Of a stretch of DNA of 64,000 nt, positions 9,079 through 17,298 are shown piece by piece; positions within the stretch are counted from its first letter, which is position 1; each line of letters begins with the position of its first letter. This DNA comes from Longispora albida DSM 44784 (GTDB lineage: Bacteria; Actinomycetota; Actinomycetes; Mycobacteriales; Micromonosporaceae), in contig NZ_KB903825.1 in the NCBI RefSeq assembly GCF_000379825.1, positions 292,583 through 356,582 on the forward strand, read 5' to 3'. Made by a program: the position numbers and the translations under genes. Under the pieces are notes generated by a model that was not told the DNA's origin, made no database searches, and worked only from the letters and a program-made list of their open reading frames with translations.

Positions 9079-9094
9079 TCAGCCGAACGGCTGA
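9079..9094. promoter_or_regulatory. Palindrome TCAGCCGAACGGCTGA in the divergent spacer
   Basis: Perfect 7-base arms (TCAGCCG / CGGCTGA) around AA, between the YiaAB gene and the small zinc-ribbon gene. It is a candidate operator only; no regulator gene is adjacent. Confidence 0.35.
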
Positions 9095-9296
9095 TATCAC
9101 TTTCCGCCCCCAAATAACTACTTTCTGTAGTGTTCTGGGGGTCGCGACGTCACCTGCCGATACACGTCCAGTCCCCAGTGGACCATTCCGATACTCATTG
9201 CCACCGTGCCCGTGCACCCAGCAGCGCCGTGCCTCCGGCCGGCCGGGCCCGGCAGTGGTCACTACCGCGCAACCAGCACCAACGGGGGTGGGAAAG

Positions 9297-9467
9297 TTGG
9301 CGAAGAAACCCGAGCAGATTCCGTGCGCCACCTGTGATGGCAAGGGCAGAGTGCAAGCCCCGGCTACGGCCACCGTCTACGACAAGAACGGCAAGCCCGT
9401 GAAGAAGGGCGTCACGCACTCGATGGACTGCCGCGCCTGCGGTGGCAAGGGCTGGCGCCCGGCCTGA
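9297..9467 (+). CDS. Small zinc-ribbon (DnaJ-like CxxCxGxG) protein
   Basis: About 56 residues from TTG 9297, preceded by GGTGGGAAAG; GTG 9288 is an alternative start. It contains two CxxCxGxG motifs, CATCDGKG and CRACGGKG, separated by about 30 residues that include a basic strand-like segment (VYDKNGKPVKKG). These four cysteines should bind one zinc, as in the DnaJ central domain, but with only one pair of motifs instead of two. The precise role is unknown; small proteins of this kind occur widely in Streptomyces-type genomes. Confidence 0.75.
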   Translation: MAKKPEQIPCATCDGKGRVQAPATATVYDKNGKPVKKGVTHSMDCRACGGKGWRPA

Positions 9468-9474
9468 CGATCCA

Positions 9475-9500
9475 CCGGGTACCGGAGCCCCGGTACCCGG
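9475..9500. terminator. Bidirectional hairpin terminator
   Basis: Perfect 11-bp stem CCGGGTACCGG / CCGGTACCCGG with the loop AGCC, lying between the convergent zinc-ribbon and GNAT genes. Confidence 0.75.
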
Positions 9501-9505
9501 CCAGG

Positions 9506-10036
9506 TCAGGCCGCCGGGTTGATCCGCTGGAAGAGCACGTGGTCCTGCCAGGCTCCGGCGATGTTCAGGTACTGCGGGGCGTAGCCGAAGCGCTCGAAGC
9601 CGTTGCGCTCCAGGACACGCTGCGAGCCGATGTTGCCGGGCAGCGTACCGGCCTGCACGCGGTGCAGCCCGAGTTCGGTGAAGGCAATGTGGAGGATCGA
9701 CTCGACGGCGGCGGTGGCCACGCCCCTGCCGTTGCGGGACTGGTCCACCCAGTAGCCGAGGTTGCCGTTCTGGAAGGCGCCCTGCACGACGTCGTTGAGG
9801 TTGACCCGGCCGGCGACCTCACCGTCCACACAGATCACGTGCGGGAGCATGGCGCCCCGGCCGTGGCTGGCCAGCGCGGTGCGGAGGACGGCGGCCTGGC
9901 CGTCCAGGGTGTAGTACTCCTCGGGGCGGACCGGGTCCCACGGGGCCATGAACTCACGGTTGGCCGCGACCAGGGCGGCGAGGGCATCGGCATCGTCCAG
10001 GGTGATCAGACGGGTGGTGACACGCATGCTGATCAT
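9506..10036 (-). CDS. RimJ/RimL-type GNAT acetyltransferase
   Basis: A 176-residue GNAT acetyltransferase of the ribosomal-protein N-acetylase type. It shows the acetyl-CoA loop (SRNGRGVATAAVESI) and the C-terminal LGLHRVQAGTLPGNIGSQRVLERNGFERFG block. Substrates of such paralogues are generally protein N-termini or small amines, and this one cannot be assigned. The start may be the second Met (10027). It is divergent from the DUF1838/asnB operon. Confidence 0.88.
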   Translation of the reverse strand: MISMRVTTRLITLDDADALAALVAANREFMAPWDPVRPEEYYTLDGQAAVLRTALASHGRGAMLPHVICVDGEVAGRVNLNDVVQGAFQNGNLGYWVDQSRNGRGVATAAVESILHIAFTELGLHRVQAGTLPGNIGSQRVLERNGFERFGYAPQYLNIAGAWQDHVLFQRINPAA

Positions 10037-10077
10037 GATGCCAAGCTTGCGCGGCCAGCCCCAACCCGGATAAGCAT

Positions 10078-10815
10078 GTGGCTATGGCTATGACACCCGC
10101 CGATGTCTTGCACGCCCTGGCCAGGACCAGGGCCTCACTGGACGGCTCCGAGGTGACGCTGTGGTGGTCCGGCGACGTGTTCTCCTGGGGGCCGGGTGAG
10201 CCCTATCAGCGGGTGTTCGGCTTCGAGGGGCTGAGCGTCGCCCGGCTCGTACCGGAGGAAGGGGGTTTCCAGCTCCTCAACCGGGAGGCGGCGTTCTATC
10301 TGGACCCGGTGACCCGCGAGATCCTCGAAACGTGGGAGGGCAGGCCGGTCGTGCACGTGTGGAACGACCCGGCGAACCTGCGGCTGCGCCCATTCCCCAT
10401 TCCTGTCACGGAACTGGGTGACCAGGTGTGTTTCAGTCTCCAGATCCCGCTCGCCTATCCGTCGCCGCTACCGGTCGCCGAATTCCCGGACAACTCCGCC
10501 GACGACACCTACCGGGCGCTGGAACTCTTCCAGTACTTCGCGCCCGCCACCGTTTTCGGCACGGACGAGCCAAGCGTGCCCTCGACGTTGACCTGGATGC
10601 GGATGTCGCCGTGGCTGCCGTGGATGGCGCAGGGTGACCGTCCTGGTGGCCTGGCCTTCCACACCCACGGCCGTAAGCTCGGCTCGTACGCCGAAGCGCC
10701 GGAGAAGCTCCGGAAACACATCGCCAGCCACAACCCCAGCTTCGCGAGCGCGCCGGAGGCCTGGTCCGAGCCGAACGAGACGAGCTGGACATACTTCCGG
10801 AAGCTGGCCGGCTGA
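10078..10815 (+). CDS. DUF1838 family protein
   Basis: About 245 residues, matching the DUF1838 family in length and in motifs such as YQRVFGFEGLSVAR, NPSFASAPEAWSEPNETSWTYF and the Trp-rich TWMRMSPWLPWMAQG. No function is established for this family. The start is GTG 10078, ATG 10084 or ATG 10090, none with a clear Shine-Dalgarno, so leaderless translation is plausible. Its stop overlaps the asnB start (TGATG), so the two are translationally coupled; the product may act with the amidotransferase. Confidence 0.85.
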   Translation: MAMAMTPADVLHALARTRASLDGSEVTLWWSGDVFSWGPGEPYQRVFGFEGLSVARLVPEEGGFQLLNREAAFYLDPVTREILETWEGRPVVHVWNDPANLRLRPFPIPVTELGDQVCFSLQIPLAYPSPLPVAEFPDNSADDTYRALELFQYFAPATVFGTDEPSVPSTLTWMRMSPWLPWMAQGDRPGGLAFHTHGRKLGSYAEAPEKLRKHIASHNPSFASAPEAWSEPNETSWTYFRKLAG

Positions 10816-12668
10816 TGTGCGGGATCACCGGCTGGGTCGCCTGGGACCGTGACCTGCGGGCCGAGCTGCCCACTGTGGAGGCCATGACCGCCACGATGAC
10901 CTGCCGTGGCCCGGACGACGGCGCGGTGCGGCTGTGGCCACACGCGGCTTTCGGCCATCGGCGCCTCGCCGTCATCGACCTCGAAGGCGGCGCGCAGCCG
11001 ATGCTCGCCGAATCCGGCGGCACGCTGCTGGCCGCCATCACTTTCAGCGGCGAGATCTACAACTACCGCGAGTTACGCGCCGAGCTGGAAAGTCACGGCC
11101 ACCTGTTCCGGACGGCCAGCGACACCGAGATCATTCTCCAGGCGTACCTGCGCTGGGGCGCCGGCTGCGCCCAGCACCTGAACGGCATGTTCGCCTTCGG
11201 GATCTGGGACGCGCTGACCGAGGAATTGTTCCTGGTCCGTGACCGGCTCGGCGTAAAACCGCTTTTCTATTACCCGGTACCCGACGGCGGGCTGCTCTTC
11301 GGTTCCGAGCCGAAAGCGATCCTCGCCCACCCGGCGACGGCGGCCGCGATCGGCCTCGACGGGCTCCGCGAGACCCTCGCCATGTTCAAGACACCCGGCC
11401 ACGCCCTGTACCGGGGGATGGCAGAAGTCCTGCCGGGCCACGTTGTCCGGGTCACCCGGACCGGCATCACGCGTCACCGGTACTGGGCGCTGGAGGCTAC
11501 CGAGCACACCGATGACCTGGAGACGACGGTCGCCACGGTCAGAGAGCTGCTGGAGGACATCGTCCGGCGGCAGCTGGTCGCGGACGTGCCGTTGTGCTCG
11601 CTGCTGTCCGGCGGGCTGGACTCCAGCGTGATCACCGCGCTGGCAGCCCGCGAACTGGCCTCGGCCGGGGCCGGGCCGATCCGGTCCTTCGCCGTCGACT
11701 ACACCGGGCAGGCGGAGAACTTCCGGCCCGACGGGCTGCGGTCCACTCCGGACGGACCCTTCGCGCAGCTGCTCGCCGAGCACGCCGGCGCCAGCCACCA
11801 GGCGATCGTCCTCGACGCCGGCGACCTGATCGACCGGCGGCACCGGGAGGCCGTGCTGACGGCCAAGGACCGGCCCAGCATGTTCGCCGAGACCGACGTC
11901 TCGCTCTACCTGCTGTTCCGGCGCGTCCGGCAGCGGTCGACCGTGGCGCTGTCGGGTGAGGCGGCCGACGAGGTGTTCGGCGGGTACTCCTGGTTCCACT
12001 CCCCCGCGGCCGTCGACGCCGGTACGTTCCCGTGGATCGCGGCGACCTTGCAGCTCGCGGGCTCCGGCATCGCCCCGCCGCACGCCCTGCTGGATCCGGC
12101 CGTCGTGGCCGAGCTGGACCTGGCCGCCTACACCGCCGGCGCGTACTCGGCCGCGCTCACCGAGGTGCCGCACCTGCCCGGGGTACCGCCGCTCGAACGC
12201 CGGATGCGTGAGGTCTGCTACCTGCACCTCACCCGGCTCGTCACGATCCTGCTCGACCGCAAGGACCGGATGAGCATGGCGACCGGGCTCGAAGTCCGGG
12301 TGCCGTTCTGTGACCACCGGCTCGTCCAGTACGTCTTCAACACGCCCTGGTGGATGAAGACCTTCGACGGCCGGGAGAAGAGCCTGCTGCGGGCGGCCGC
12401 CGGGGACCTGCTGCCGCCCGAGATCGCCGGCCGCCTGAAGAGCCCGTATCCCACCACACAGGACCCCAGGTACCCGATCGCCCTGCACGGCGAGCTGTCG
12501 GCGCTGGCGGACGACGACAAGGCTCCGGTGTGGGCTCTCGCCGACCGGGCGGCCGTCCAGCGGGCCGTTGCCGAGCCCGGGGACATGGCCCGGCTCCGGA
12601 CGGCCAGCGAGCTGGTCCTCGGGCTGGACGCCTGGCTGCGCGGATACCAGATCAGCCTGCCGGGCTGA
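10815..12668 (+). CDS. asnB: Glutamine-hydrolysing asparagine synthetase
   Basis: It amidates aspartate (or an unknown carboxylate) using ATP and glutamine. The N-terminal class II glutaminase domain begins MCGITG, with nucleophile Cys2 and RGPDD, and continues to about residue 200. The synthetase domain carries the ATP pyrophosphatase P-loop LLSGGLDSSVITAL and the conserved SGEAADEVFGGY. At 617 residues it is the usual AsnB length. It is coupled to the DUF1838 gene, so a modifying role outside primary asparagine synthesis is possible but not shown. Confidence 0.93.
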   Translation: MCGITGWVAWDRDLRAELPTVEAMTATMTCRGPDDGAVRLWPHAAFGHRRLAVIDLEGGAQPMLAESGGTLLAAITFSGEIYNYRELRAELESHGHLFRTASDTEIILQAYLRWGAGCAQHLNGMFAFGIWDALTEELFLVRDRLGVKPLFYYPVPDGGLLFGSEPKAILAHPATAAAIGLDGLRETLAMFKTPGHALYRGMAEVLPGHVVRVTRTGITRHRYWALEATEHTDDLETTVATVRELLEDIVRRQLVADVPLCSLLSGGLDSSVITALAARELASAGAGPIRSFAVDYTGQAENFRPDGLRSTPDGPFAQLLAEHAGASHQAIVLDAGDLIDRRHREAVLTAKDRPSMFAETDVSLYLLFRRVRQRSTVALSGEAADEVFGGYSWFHSPAAVDAGTFPWIAATLQLAGSGIAPPHALLDPAVVAELDLAAYTAGAYSAALTEVPHLPGVPPLERRMREVCYLHLTRLVTILLDRKDRMSMATGLEVRVPFCDHRLVQYVFNTPWWMKTFDGREKSLLRAAAGDLLPPEIAGRLKSPYPTTQDPRYPIALHGELSALADDDKAPVWALADRAAVQRAVAEPGDMARLRTASELVLGLDAWLRGYQISLPG

Positions 12669-12738
12669 GAACGCCGCGAAGTTGTCGTACCCGTAGGGCA
12701 CACTCCCGGTCGACGCGTGATCGGCGGATGGAGGCTCG

Positions 12739-13107
12739 ATGGGCACCTGGGGCAGCGGCAACTTCGACAGCGACACGGCGGCCGACCATCTGTCGGAACT
12801 CGTCGAGCGCCTGCTCGGGGAGGTGGAGGCCGCGATGGCCGGAGACCCGGCCGGCCTCGAACCCGACGAGTACTGGGGCGTGGCGGTCCCTTGCAACCTG
12901 GAGTTGCTGTGCCTCCTCGCCGAGCGCGGCCACGTCGGGGTCAACCTGCCCGAGCCGGCGACCATCACCGGCTGGCAGGAGACGTTCCTGGCGGTGTGGG
13001 ACGCGACGATCGACGGCCTGGAACCGAAACCGGACTACCGGCAGGAGCGGCGGAAGGTGCTGGTCGCGACCTTCGACCGGCTGGCCGCGCTCGCCTCCGG
13101 CCAGTGA
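12739..13107 (+). CDS. DUF4259 domain protein
   Basis: A 122-residue soluble protein beginning MGTWGSGNFDSDTAADHL, the hallmark N-terminus of DUF4259. The rest is alpha-helical. The family is widespread in bacteria, lacks a defined function, and is sometimes found near immunity-type genes. The ATG follows GGAGGCTCG. It is 20 bases upstream of the next gene on the same strand. Confidence 0.88.
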   Translation: MGTWGSGNFDSDTAADHLSELVERLLGEVEAAMAGDPAGLEPDEYWGVAVPCNLELLCLLAERGHVGVNLPEPATITGWQETFLAVWDATIDGLEPKPDYRQERRKVLVATFDRLAALASGQ

Positions 13108-13127
13108 CGACGCCGGAGGACTGAGCA

Positions 13128-13436
13128 GTGCTGGACCGACCTGAGATTGTCTGCATCTGCGGCTCCATCCGGTTCGCGGAGGAGATGCGCACGGCGAACC
13201 GCGATCTGACGTTCGCGGGTGTCATCGTCCTCGCGCCAGGCGAGGCAGGCGCGGCGGCCGAGCTGATCACCAGCGAGCAGAAGGCCGTGCTGGACGCCCT
13301 CCACCTGCGCAAGATCGACCTGGCTGACCGGGTTCTGGTCGTGAACCCCGGCGGGTATGTCGGCGAGTCCACGAGCAGGGAGATCGCCTATGCCCACGCC
13401 ACCGGCAAGCCGGTCTCGTTCACCGATCCTGTCTGA
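13128..13436 (+). CDS. Nucleoside 2-deoxyribosyltransferase-like (DUF4406-like) protein
   Basis: A 102-residue Rossmann-like protein. It starts with EIVCICGSIRFAEEM and ends with DRVLVVNPGGYVGESTSREIAYAHATGKPV, which matches the nucleoside 2-deoxyribosyltransferase-like fold (GSxRF loop and a GExTxxE motif with E near the C-terminus). Such short versions are often uncharacterised or phage-associated. It may form an operon with the DUF4259 gene. Confidence 0.75.
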   Translation: MLDRPEIVCICGSIRFAEEMRTANRDLTFAGVIVLAPGEAGAAAELITSEQKAVLDALHLRKIDLADRVLVVNPGGYVGESTSREIAYAHATGKPVSFTDPV

Positions 13437-13470
13437 CCAGCGGACGGCCAGGTCTGCGCCCATCGGTTCC

Positions 13471-13929
13471 TTACTCGGTCAGCTCCCCGGCCAGGAGATC
13501 CATGAGGAGTGCGTCGTGCCAGGTCCCGTCCGGTCCGCGCTCGTAGCTGCGCATGACGCCGACGGGGCGGAAGCCGACCTTGCCGTAACACCGGATGGCA
13601 GCGGCGTTGTCCGCGGCGGGGTCGATCACGATCCGGTGATGACCATGGTCGGTGATCAGGTGCCGGGCCAGCGTACGCACGGCGTCAGTGCCCAGCCCCC
13701 GCCCGTGCGCCGCCGGGTCCAGGTAGATGTCGATGTTCGCATGACGGTAGTCCGGATCACCGAGGTCCTCGGCGACCGCCTCCGCCATGTCCTCGCCGCC
13801 ACCCCACCGCTCGTACACCTCGGGCGTCGCGCGGATCCCGGCCAGCACGGGAATGTCGTCCGGTGTGGCCGGACGCAACACCACGCGGGTGCCGTACAGA
13901 GTCCGCTGCATGCGCGGAAACGCTAGCAT
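13471..13929 (-). CDS. AAC(6')-like GNAT acetyltransferase
   Basis: A 152-residue GNAT protein closely resembling aminoglycoside 6'-N-acetyltransferases of the AAC(6')-Ib type. It shows IDIYLDPAAHGRGLGTDAVRTLARHLI (acetyl-CoA loop), HHRIVIDPAADNAAAIRCYGKVGFRPVGVMR and DGTWHDALLMDLL. Homologues of this kind are common in actinomycetes, and many are not resistance enzymes in practice. The start may be ATG 13929, overlapping the stop of the upstream GNAT gene, or ATG 13911. Confidence 0.85.
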   Translation of the reverse strand: MLAFPRMQRTLYGTRVVLRPATPDDIPVLAGIRATPEVYERWGGGEDMAEAVAEDLGDPDYRHANIDIYLDPAAHGRGLGTDAVRTLARHLITDHGHHRIVIDPAADNAAAIRCYGKVGFRPVGVMRSYERGPDGTWHDALLMDLLAGELTE

Positions 13930-14477
13930 TCACTGGCCGGGATGACGTGGTCCCTGGCGAGCAGTGCGTAGTGCACCGAGTCCTCCCACTCGCCACGGAC
14001 CAGGGTGTCCTCCCGGTGATGCCCTTCCAGGCGCATGCCGGCACGCTCCAGCACCCGCCGTGAGGCCATGTTGTCCGGCCGGGTGGTGGCGTGGATCCGG
14101 TGCAGGCCCAGCGTGCCGAAGCCGAAGTCGAGCACCAGCCGGACGGCCTCCCCGATCAGGCCCCTGCCCCAGTAGGCGGGATGCAGCCCGTATCCGAGCT
14201 CGCCCCGCTGCCGCTTGACCACCTCCAGGTCACAGAAGCCGATCGGCGCCCCGTCGACCGTGACCACCAGCTCGAACTTCCGCCTGGGCTGGCCGTCCGG
14301 TGCGGTGGCCGCTCTGTGCTGCAAGATCTCGTGCAGTTGCTCCTTCGTCGGTACCACGTCGTCCAGCAGCCAGCGGAACACGTCGGGGTGCCCGATCAGG
14401 CCGGGGAGCCACTCGGCGTCATCGATGTTCAGCTCGCGCAGGACCACGCGGGGCCCGGTCAGGTGCACTGTGGACAT
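13923..14477 (-). CDS. RimJ/RimL-type GNAT acetyltransferase
   Basis: A 184-residue acetyltransferase from ATG 14477 (MSTVHLTGPRVVLREL). The acetyl-CoA site is YWGRGLIGEAVRLVL, and LGLHRIHATTRPDNMASRRVLERAGMRLEGH is the usual C-terminal block. Upstream of the ATG the frame stays open across the TetR gene, but that sequence is a shadow of the TetR coding strand. It lies between the TetR gene and the AAC(6')-like gene, probably in one transcript. Confidence 0.88.
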   Translation of the reverse strand: MSTVHLTGPRVVLRELNIDDAEWLPGLIGHPDVFRWLLDDVVPTKEQLHEILQHRAATAPDGQPRRKFELVVTVDGAPIGFCDLEVVKRQRGELGYGLHPAYWGRGLIGEAVRLVLDFGFGTLGLHRIHATTRPDNMASRRVLERAGMRLEGHHREDTLVRGEWEDSVHYALLARDHVIPASEC

Positions 14478-14536
14478 TCGCCGAATGTACCGGCGGCGCG
14501 GCGACCCGGCGACCCCGTCCCGACACCCGCCGCGCG

Positions 14537-15121
14537 TCAGGCCAGCGTCGCGAGGTACCCGTCGAGCAGGTGGATCTGGCGGGCCGCCGGGAAGGACGGC
14601 GGGTCGAGGAGAGCCTGGACGACGAGGCCGAGCAGGAAGGACTGGGCTGCGGCCGCGAGGTCGTCCGCGTCGCCGGGCGCGAGTTCGCCAAGTGCCTGGG
14701 CTGCGGCGATCCGGGCGCTGAGGCGTTCGCGGCCACCGGCGTACCGTGCGGCGTGACTGGAACCGAACTGCTCGTCGGCGAGGGCGGTGTCCCAGGAGGA
14801 CACCCAGATCCGGCCGGTGCCGGCCGACTCCGGCGTCGCCGGGAGGACGGCGAGCATGGCCTCGCGCAGGCTGGCCAGGCCCGGAGCGGCCGACGGGCGG
14901 GGACGGCGGGCGGCCGTGCGCTCGTCGAGCAGGGCCAGTGCGTGGGTGATCAGGTCGCGCTTGCTCGGGAAGTAGTGCGTGAGCAGGCCCGTCGTCGCAC
15001 CCAGCTCGGTGGCGACGGCGCGCATCGACAGGCCGCCGAAGCCGTGCCGGGCGAGGACGCGCCATACCGCTTCGGACACATCCCGGCGGCGGGCCTCGTG
15101 GTCACCCTTGATCCGTGGCAT
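14537..15121 (-). CDS. TetR/AcrR-family regulator
   Basis: A 194-residue repressor with the N-terminal TetR helix-turn-helix (residues about 10-55: GFGGLSMRAVATELGATTGLLTHYF) and an all-helical ligand/dimerisation domain resembling the BetI-type C-terminal half. It is divergent from the acetyltransferase/NTF2 fusion gene, with only 46-64 bases between them, and probably controls that gene and its own downstream GNAT genes. The spacer contains the hexamer ACACTC twice (15126 and 15143, 17 bases apart), a weak operator candidate. Confidence 0.9.
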   Translation of the reverse strand: MPRIKGDHEARRRDVSEAVWRVLARHGFGGLSMRAVATELGATTGLLTHYFPSKRDLITHALALLDERTAARRPRPSAAPGLASLREAMLAVLPATPESAGTGRIWVSSWDTALADEQFGSSHAARYAGGRERLSARIAAAQALGELAPGDADDLAAAAQSFLLGLVVQALLDPPSFPAARQIHLLDGYLATLA

Positions 15122-15185
15122 GCTGACACTCTACAAAGCAAAACACTCGTTATGTAAATGACGGGTTATGAGAATGAGGGGACCA

Positions 15186-16148
15186 GTGTTCAGCTACCGC
15201 CTGCGAGACGACGCCGTGCTCATGCCGCTGGAAGTCCAGCACGCCGCGGAGTTCGCCGCCCACATGGACCGGGCCAGGGAACACATCCGGCCCTGGGTCG
15301 GCCCGGGCTTCCTGTCCGCCGACACCGAGAGCGCCCGCGCGCTCCTGCTCCGGTACGCCGAGCGGAACGCGGCTGACGGCGGCCGGCTGTTCGGCATCTG
15401 GCTCGGCAGCACGCTGGTCGGGGGCGTGATGTTCGTGAGCTTCGACGCCGCGTCCGGTACGTGTGAGCTCGGCTGCTGGCTGGAGCCGTCCGCCGAGGGG
15501 CGCGGCCTGGTGACCGCCGCCAGCCGCGTCCTGCTGGACTACGCCTTCGCCGAGCGCGGGCTGTACCGGGCCGAGTGGAAGTGCCGCTCCGGCAACGACC
15601 GCAGCTCGGCTGTCGCCAGGCGGCTCGGCATGACGCTGGAGGGAACGCTGCGCGGGGTGTGGCCGTTCGACGGCGAGCGCTACGACAAGGAGGTGTGGGC
15701 CGTGCTCGCCTCGGACATCGAGTCGGAGTGGCAGGCCGAGAACGCCGAGGACAAGGCCGCGATCGACACGCTGACCGCCGAGTTCTTCGCCGCGTTCGAC
15801 AACCGGGACGGCGGCGGGGCCGACGTGGGCCGGATCAGGCGGCTCATGATCCCCGAGGGCGTGATCGTGGTGGCCGGGCCCTCGTACAAGACGTACACGG
15901 TGGAGGAGTTCGTCGTGCCCCGCGAGGAACTGCTCGCGGCCGGCGGGCGGCTCACCGAGTTCAGCGAGTGGGAGACGGAGGAGCGGACCGAGGTCTCGGG
16001 GAACGTGGCCAGCCGCTTCGGCAGGTACGAGAAGTACGGTCTTTTCGACGGCGAGGTGTACGAGGGCAGCGGGACGAAGACCATCCAGTTCGTCCGGATG
16101 CCTGAGGGCTGGCGGATCTCGGCCTTCGCCTGGCACGACCAGTCGTGA
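15186..16148 (+). CDS. GNAT acetyltransferase fused to a SnoaL/NTF2-like domain
   Basis: A two-domain protein of about 320 residues. The N-terminal ~180 residues are a RimJ-type GNAT domain (LEPSAEGRGLVTAASRVLLDYAFAERGLYRAEWKCRSGN). The C-terminal ~140 residues (KAAIDTLTAEFFAAFDNRDGG to WRISAFAWHDQS) have the shape of an NTF2/SnoaL/DUF4440 cone domain. I favour GTG 15186 because it follows GAGGGGACCA; ATG 15168 and ATG 15174 are in frame. It is divergent from the TetR gene, which is the likely regulator. Confidence 0.85.
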   Translation: MFSYRLRDDAVLMPLEVQHAAEFAAHMDRAREHIRPWVGPGFLSADTESARALLLRYAERNAADGGRLFGIWLGSTLVGGVMFVSFDAASGTCELGCWLEPSAEGRGLVTAASRVLLDYAFAERGLYRAEWKCRSGNDRSSAVARRLGMTLEGTLRGVWPFDGERYDKEVWAVLASDIESEWQAENAEDKAAIDTLTAEFFAAFDNRDGGGADVGRIRRLMIPEGVIVVAGPSYKTYTVEEFVVPREELLAAGGRLTEFSEWETEERTEVSGNVASRFGRYEKYGLFDGEVYEGSGTKTIQFVRMPEGWRISAFAWHDQS

Positions 16149-16226
16149 CGCTCCCGGCATCCGCCTGCCGGAACGGGGGCTGGCGGCTGCCGGGGCTCGC
16201 GCCGCCCCGATGAGAGACCGGATGCG

Positions 16227-16258
16227 ACCGGGCCGCGAGGACTGCCTCGCGGCCCGGT
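16227..16258. terminator. Strong bidirectional hairpin
   Basis: Perfect 14-bp stem ACCGGGCCGCGAGG / CCTCGCGGCCCGGT with loop ACTG, between the convergent GNAT-fusion and epimerase genes. Confidence 0.8.
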
Positions 16259-16294
16259 TCCGGTACCGGGCCGGGTACCGGTGAGATCGGGGTC

Positions 16295-17149
16295 CTACAG
16301 GCCGCTCAGCGGGTGCGGCTGCACCGGCTGCCAGCCCAGCTCGGACTGGGCCCGGCTACCGGGGACGGTCTGGCTGAGGGCCAGCGCCTCGGCGAACGCG
16401 GCACCGAGGGCCAGGGCCGCCGAGTCGTACGGCCACTGCTCGGCCCGGCCAGCGCCACCGGCCGCGATGTCGGCGACGGCCGCCAGCCCGGCGGTGGAGA
16501 CGGCGTCGTGGGCCGAGCCGTGGTACAGGCTGCCGGGTGCCGCCTTCTCGACGGCCAGGGAGAACAGGGCCGCGAGGTCGTCGACGTGGACCATCGGCCA
16601 GCGGGTGCCGGCGTCGCCGACGTACCGGCCCGTGCCGTTCTCCCTGGCCCAGCCGGTCATCATGCCCGGGATGCCGCCGCCCTTGCCGTAGGCGATCGCG
16701 GGCCGGATCACGACGGCCCGCACGTCCTCGGCCGCCGCGGCCAGGACCTGCTGCTCGATGCGCGGGCGGTAGCCGACGATCGGGATCGCGCTGGCCGGGC
16801 TGTCCTCGGTGGCCGGTGCGTCGCCGGTCGCACCCAGGACCCAGATGCCGCTGGTGTAGACGAACGCGCGGCCGGTGCCCCGCAGCTCGCCGAGCAGCGC
16901 CGCCATCGCGGCCACGTCGGTGGCCTCGTCGCCGGTCGGGGTGGCGAGGTTCAGGACGGCGCCGAGGTCCGGCGTGACGGCGGCGCGGAGCGAGTCAGGG
17001 TCGGCCAGGTCACCGAACCGCGCCTCCAGCCCGGCCGGCGCCTCCGTACCCGTCCTGACAAGGGCGATGACCTCGTGGCCATCCGCGATGAGCCGGGCGG
17101 TGACGGCGGAGCCGATGTAGCCGCTGGCACCGAGCACGAGAACCTTCAT
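16295..17149 (-). CDS. NAD(P)-dependent epimerase/dehydratase-like (atypical SDR) protein
   Basis: A 284-residue extended or atypical short-chain dehydrogenase. The N-terminal dinucleotide-binding motif is LVLGASGYIGSAV, with DLADPDSL and VYTSGIWVLG following. The canonical YxxxK is replaced by YRPRIEQQ at the expected place (GYRPRIEQQVL), so activity may be atypical. ATG 17149 follows GGAAGG by eight bases. It is divergent from the DoxX gene, and such pairs usually respond to the same regulator, but none is adjacent. Confidence 0.85.
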   Translation of the reverse strand: MKVLVLGASGYIGSAVTARLIADGHEVIALVRTGTEAPAGLEARFGDLADPDSLRAAVTPDLGAVLNLATPTGDEATDVAAMAALLGELRGTGRAFVYTSGIWVLGATGDAPATEDSPASAIPIVGYRPRIEQQVLAAAAEDVRAVVIRPAIAYGKGGGIPGMMTGWARENGTGRYVGDAGTRWPMVHVDDLAALFSLAVEKAAPGSLYHGSAHDAVSTAGLAAVADIAAGGAGRAEQWPYDSAALALGAAFAEALALSQTVPGSRAQSELGWQPVQPHPLSGL

Positions 17150-17298
17150 GGGGGTTGCCTTCCGATCAAGCGTGCGATGAGCAAGATCAACTATAGGCAT
17201 GTCCTTTGTGGCGCGTGGCTGTCACATCCGCCGGGCGACCTCCGTCATACCAGCGAACCCAGCGAAACAGCCCGCTACCATCCTCAAAGGAGACAAAA

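Noticed and set aside
13471..13929. Calling the AAC(6')-like gene an aminoglycoside resistance gene
   Set aside because: Motifs match the family, but chromosomal actinomycete relatives often lack such activity, and no aminoglycoside cluster is present.
13923..15065. A single 380-codon minus-strand frame covering two genes
   Set aside because: Only the last 184 codons are a GNAT gene with its own start; the first part overlaps the TetR gene in another frame and reads as shadow sequence.
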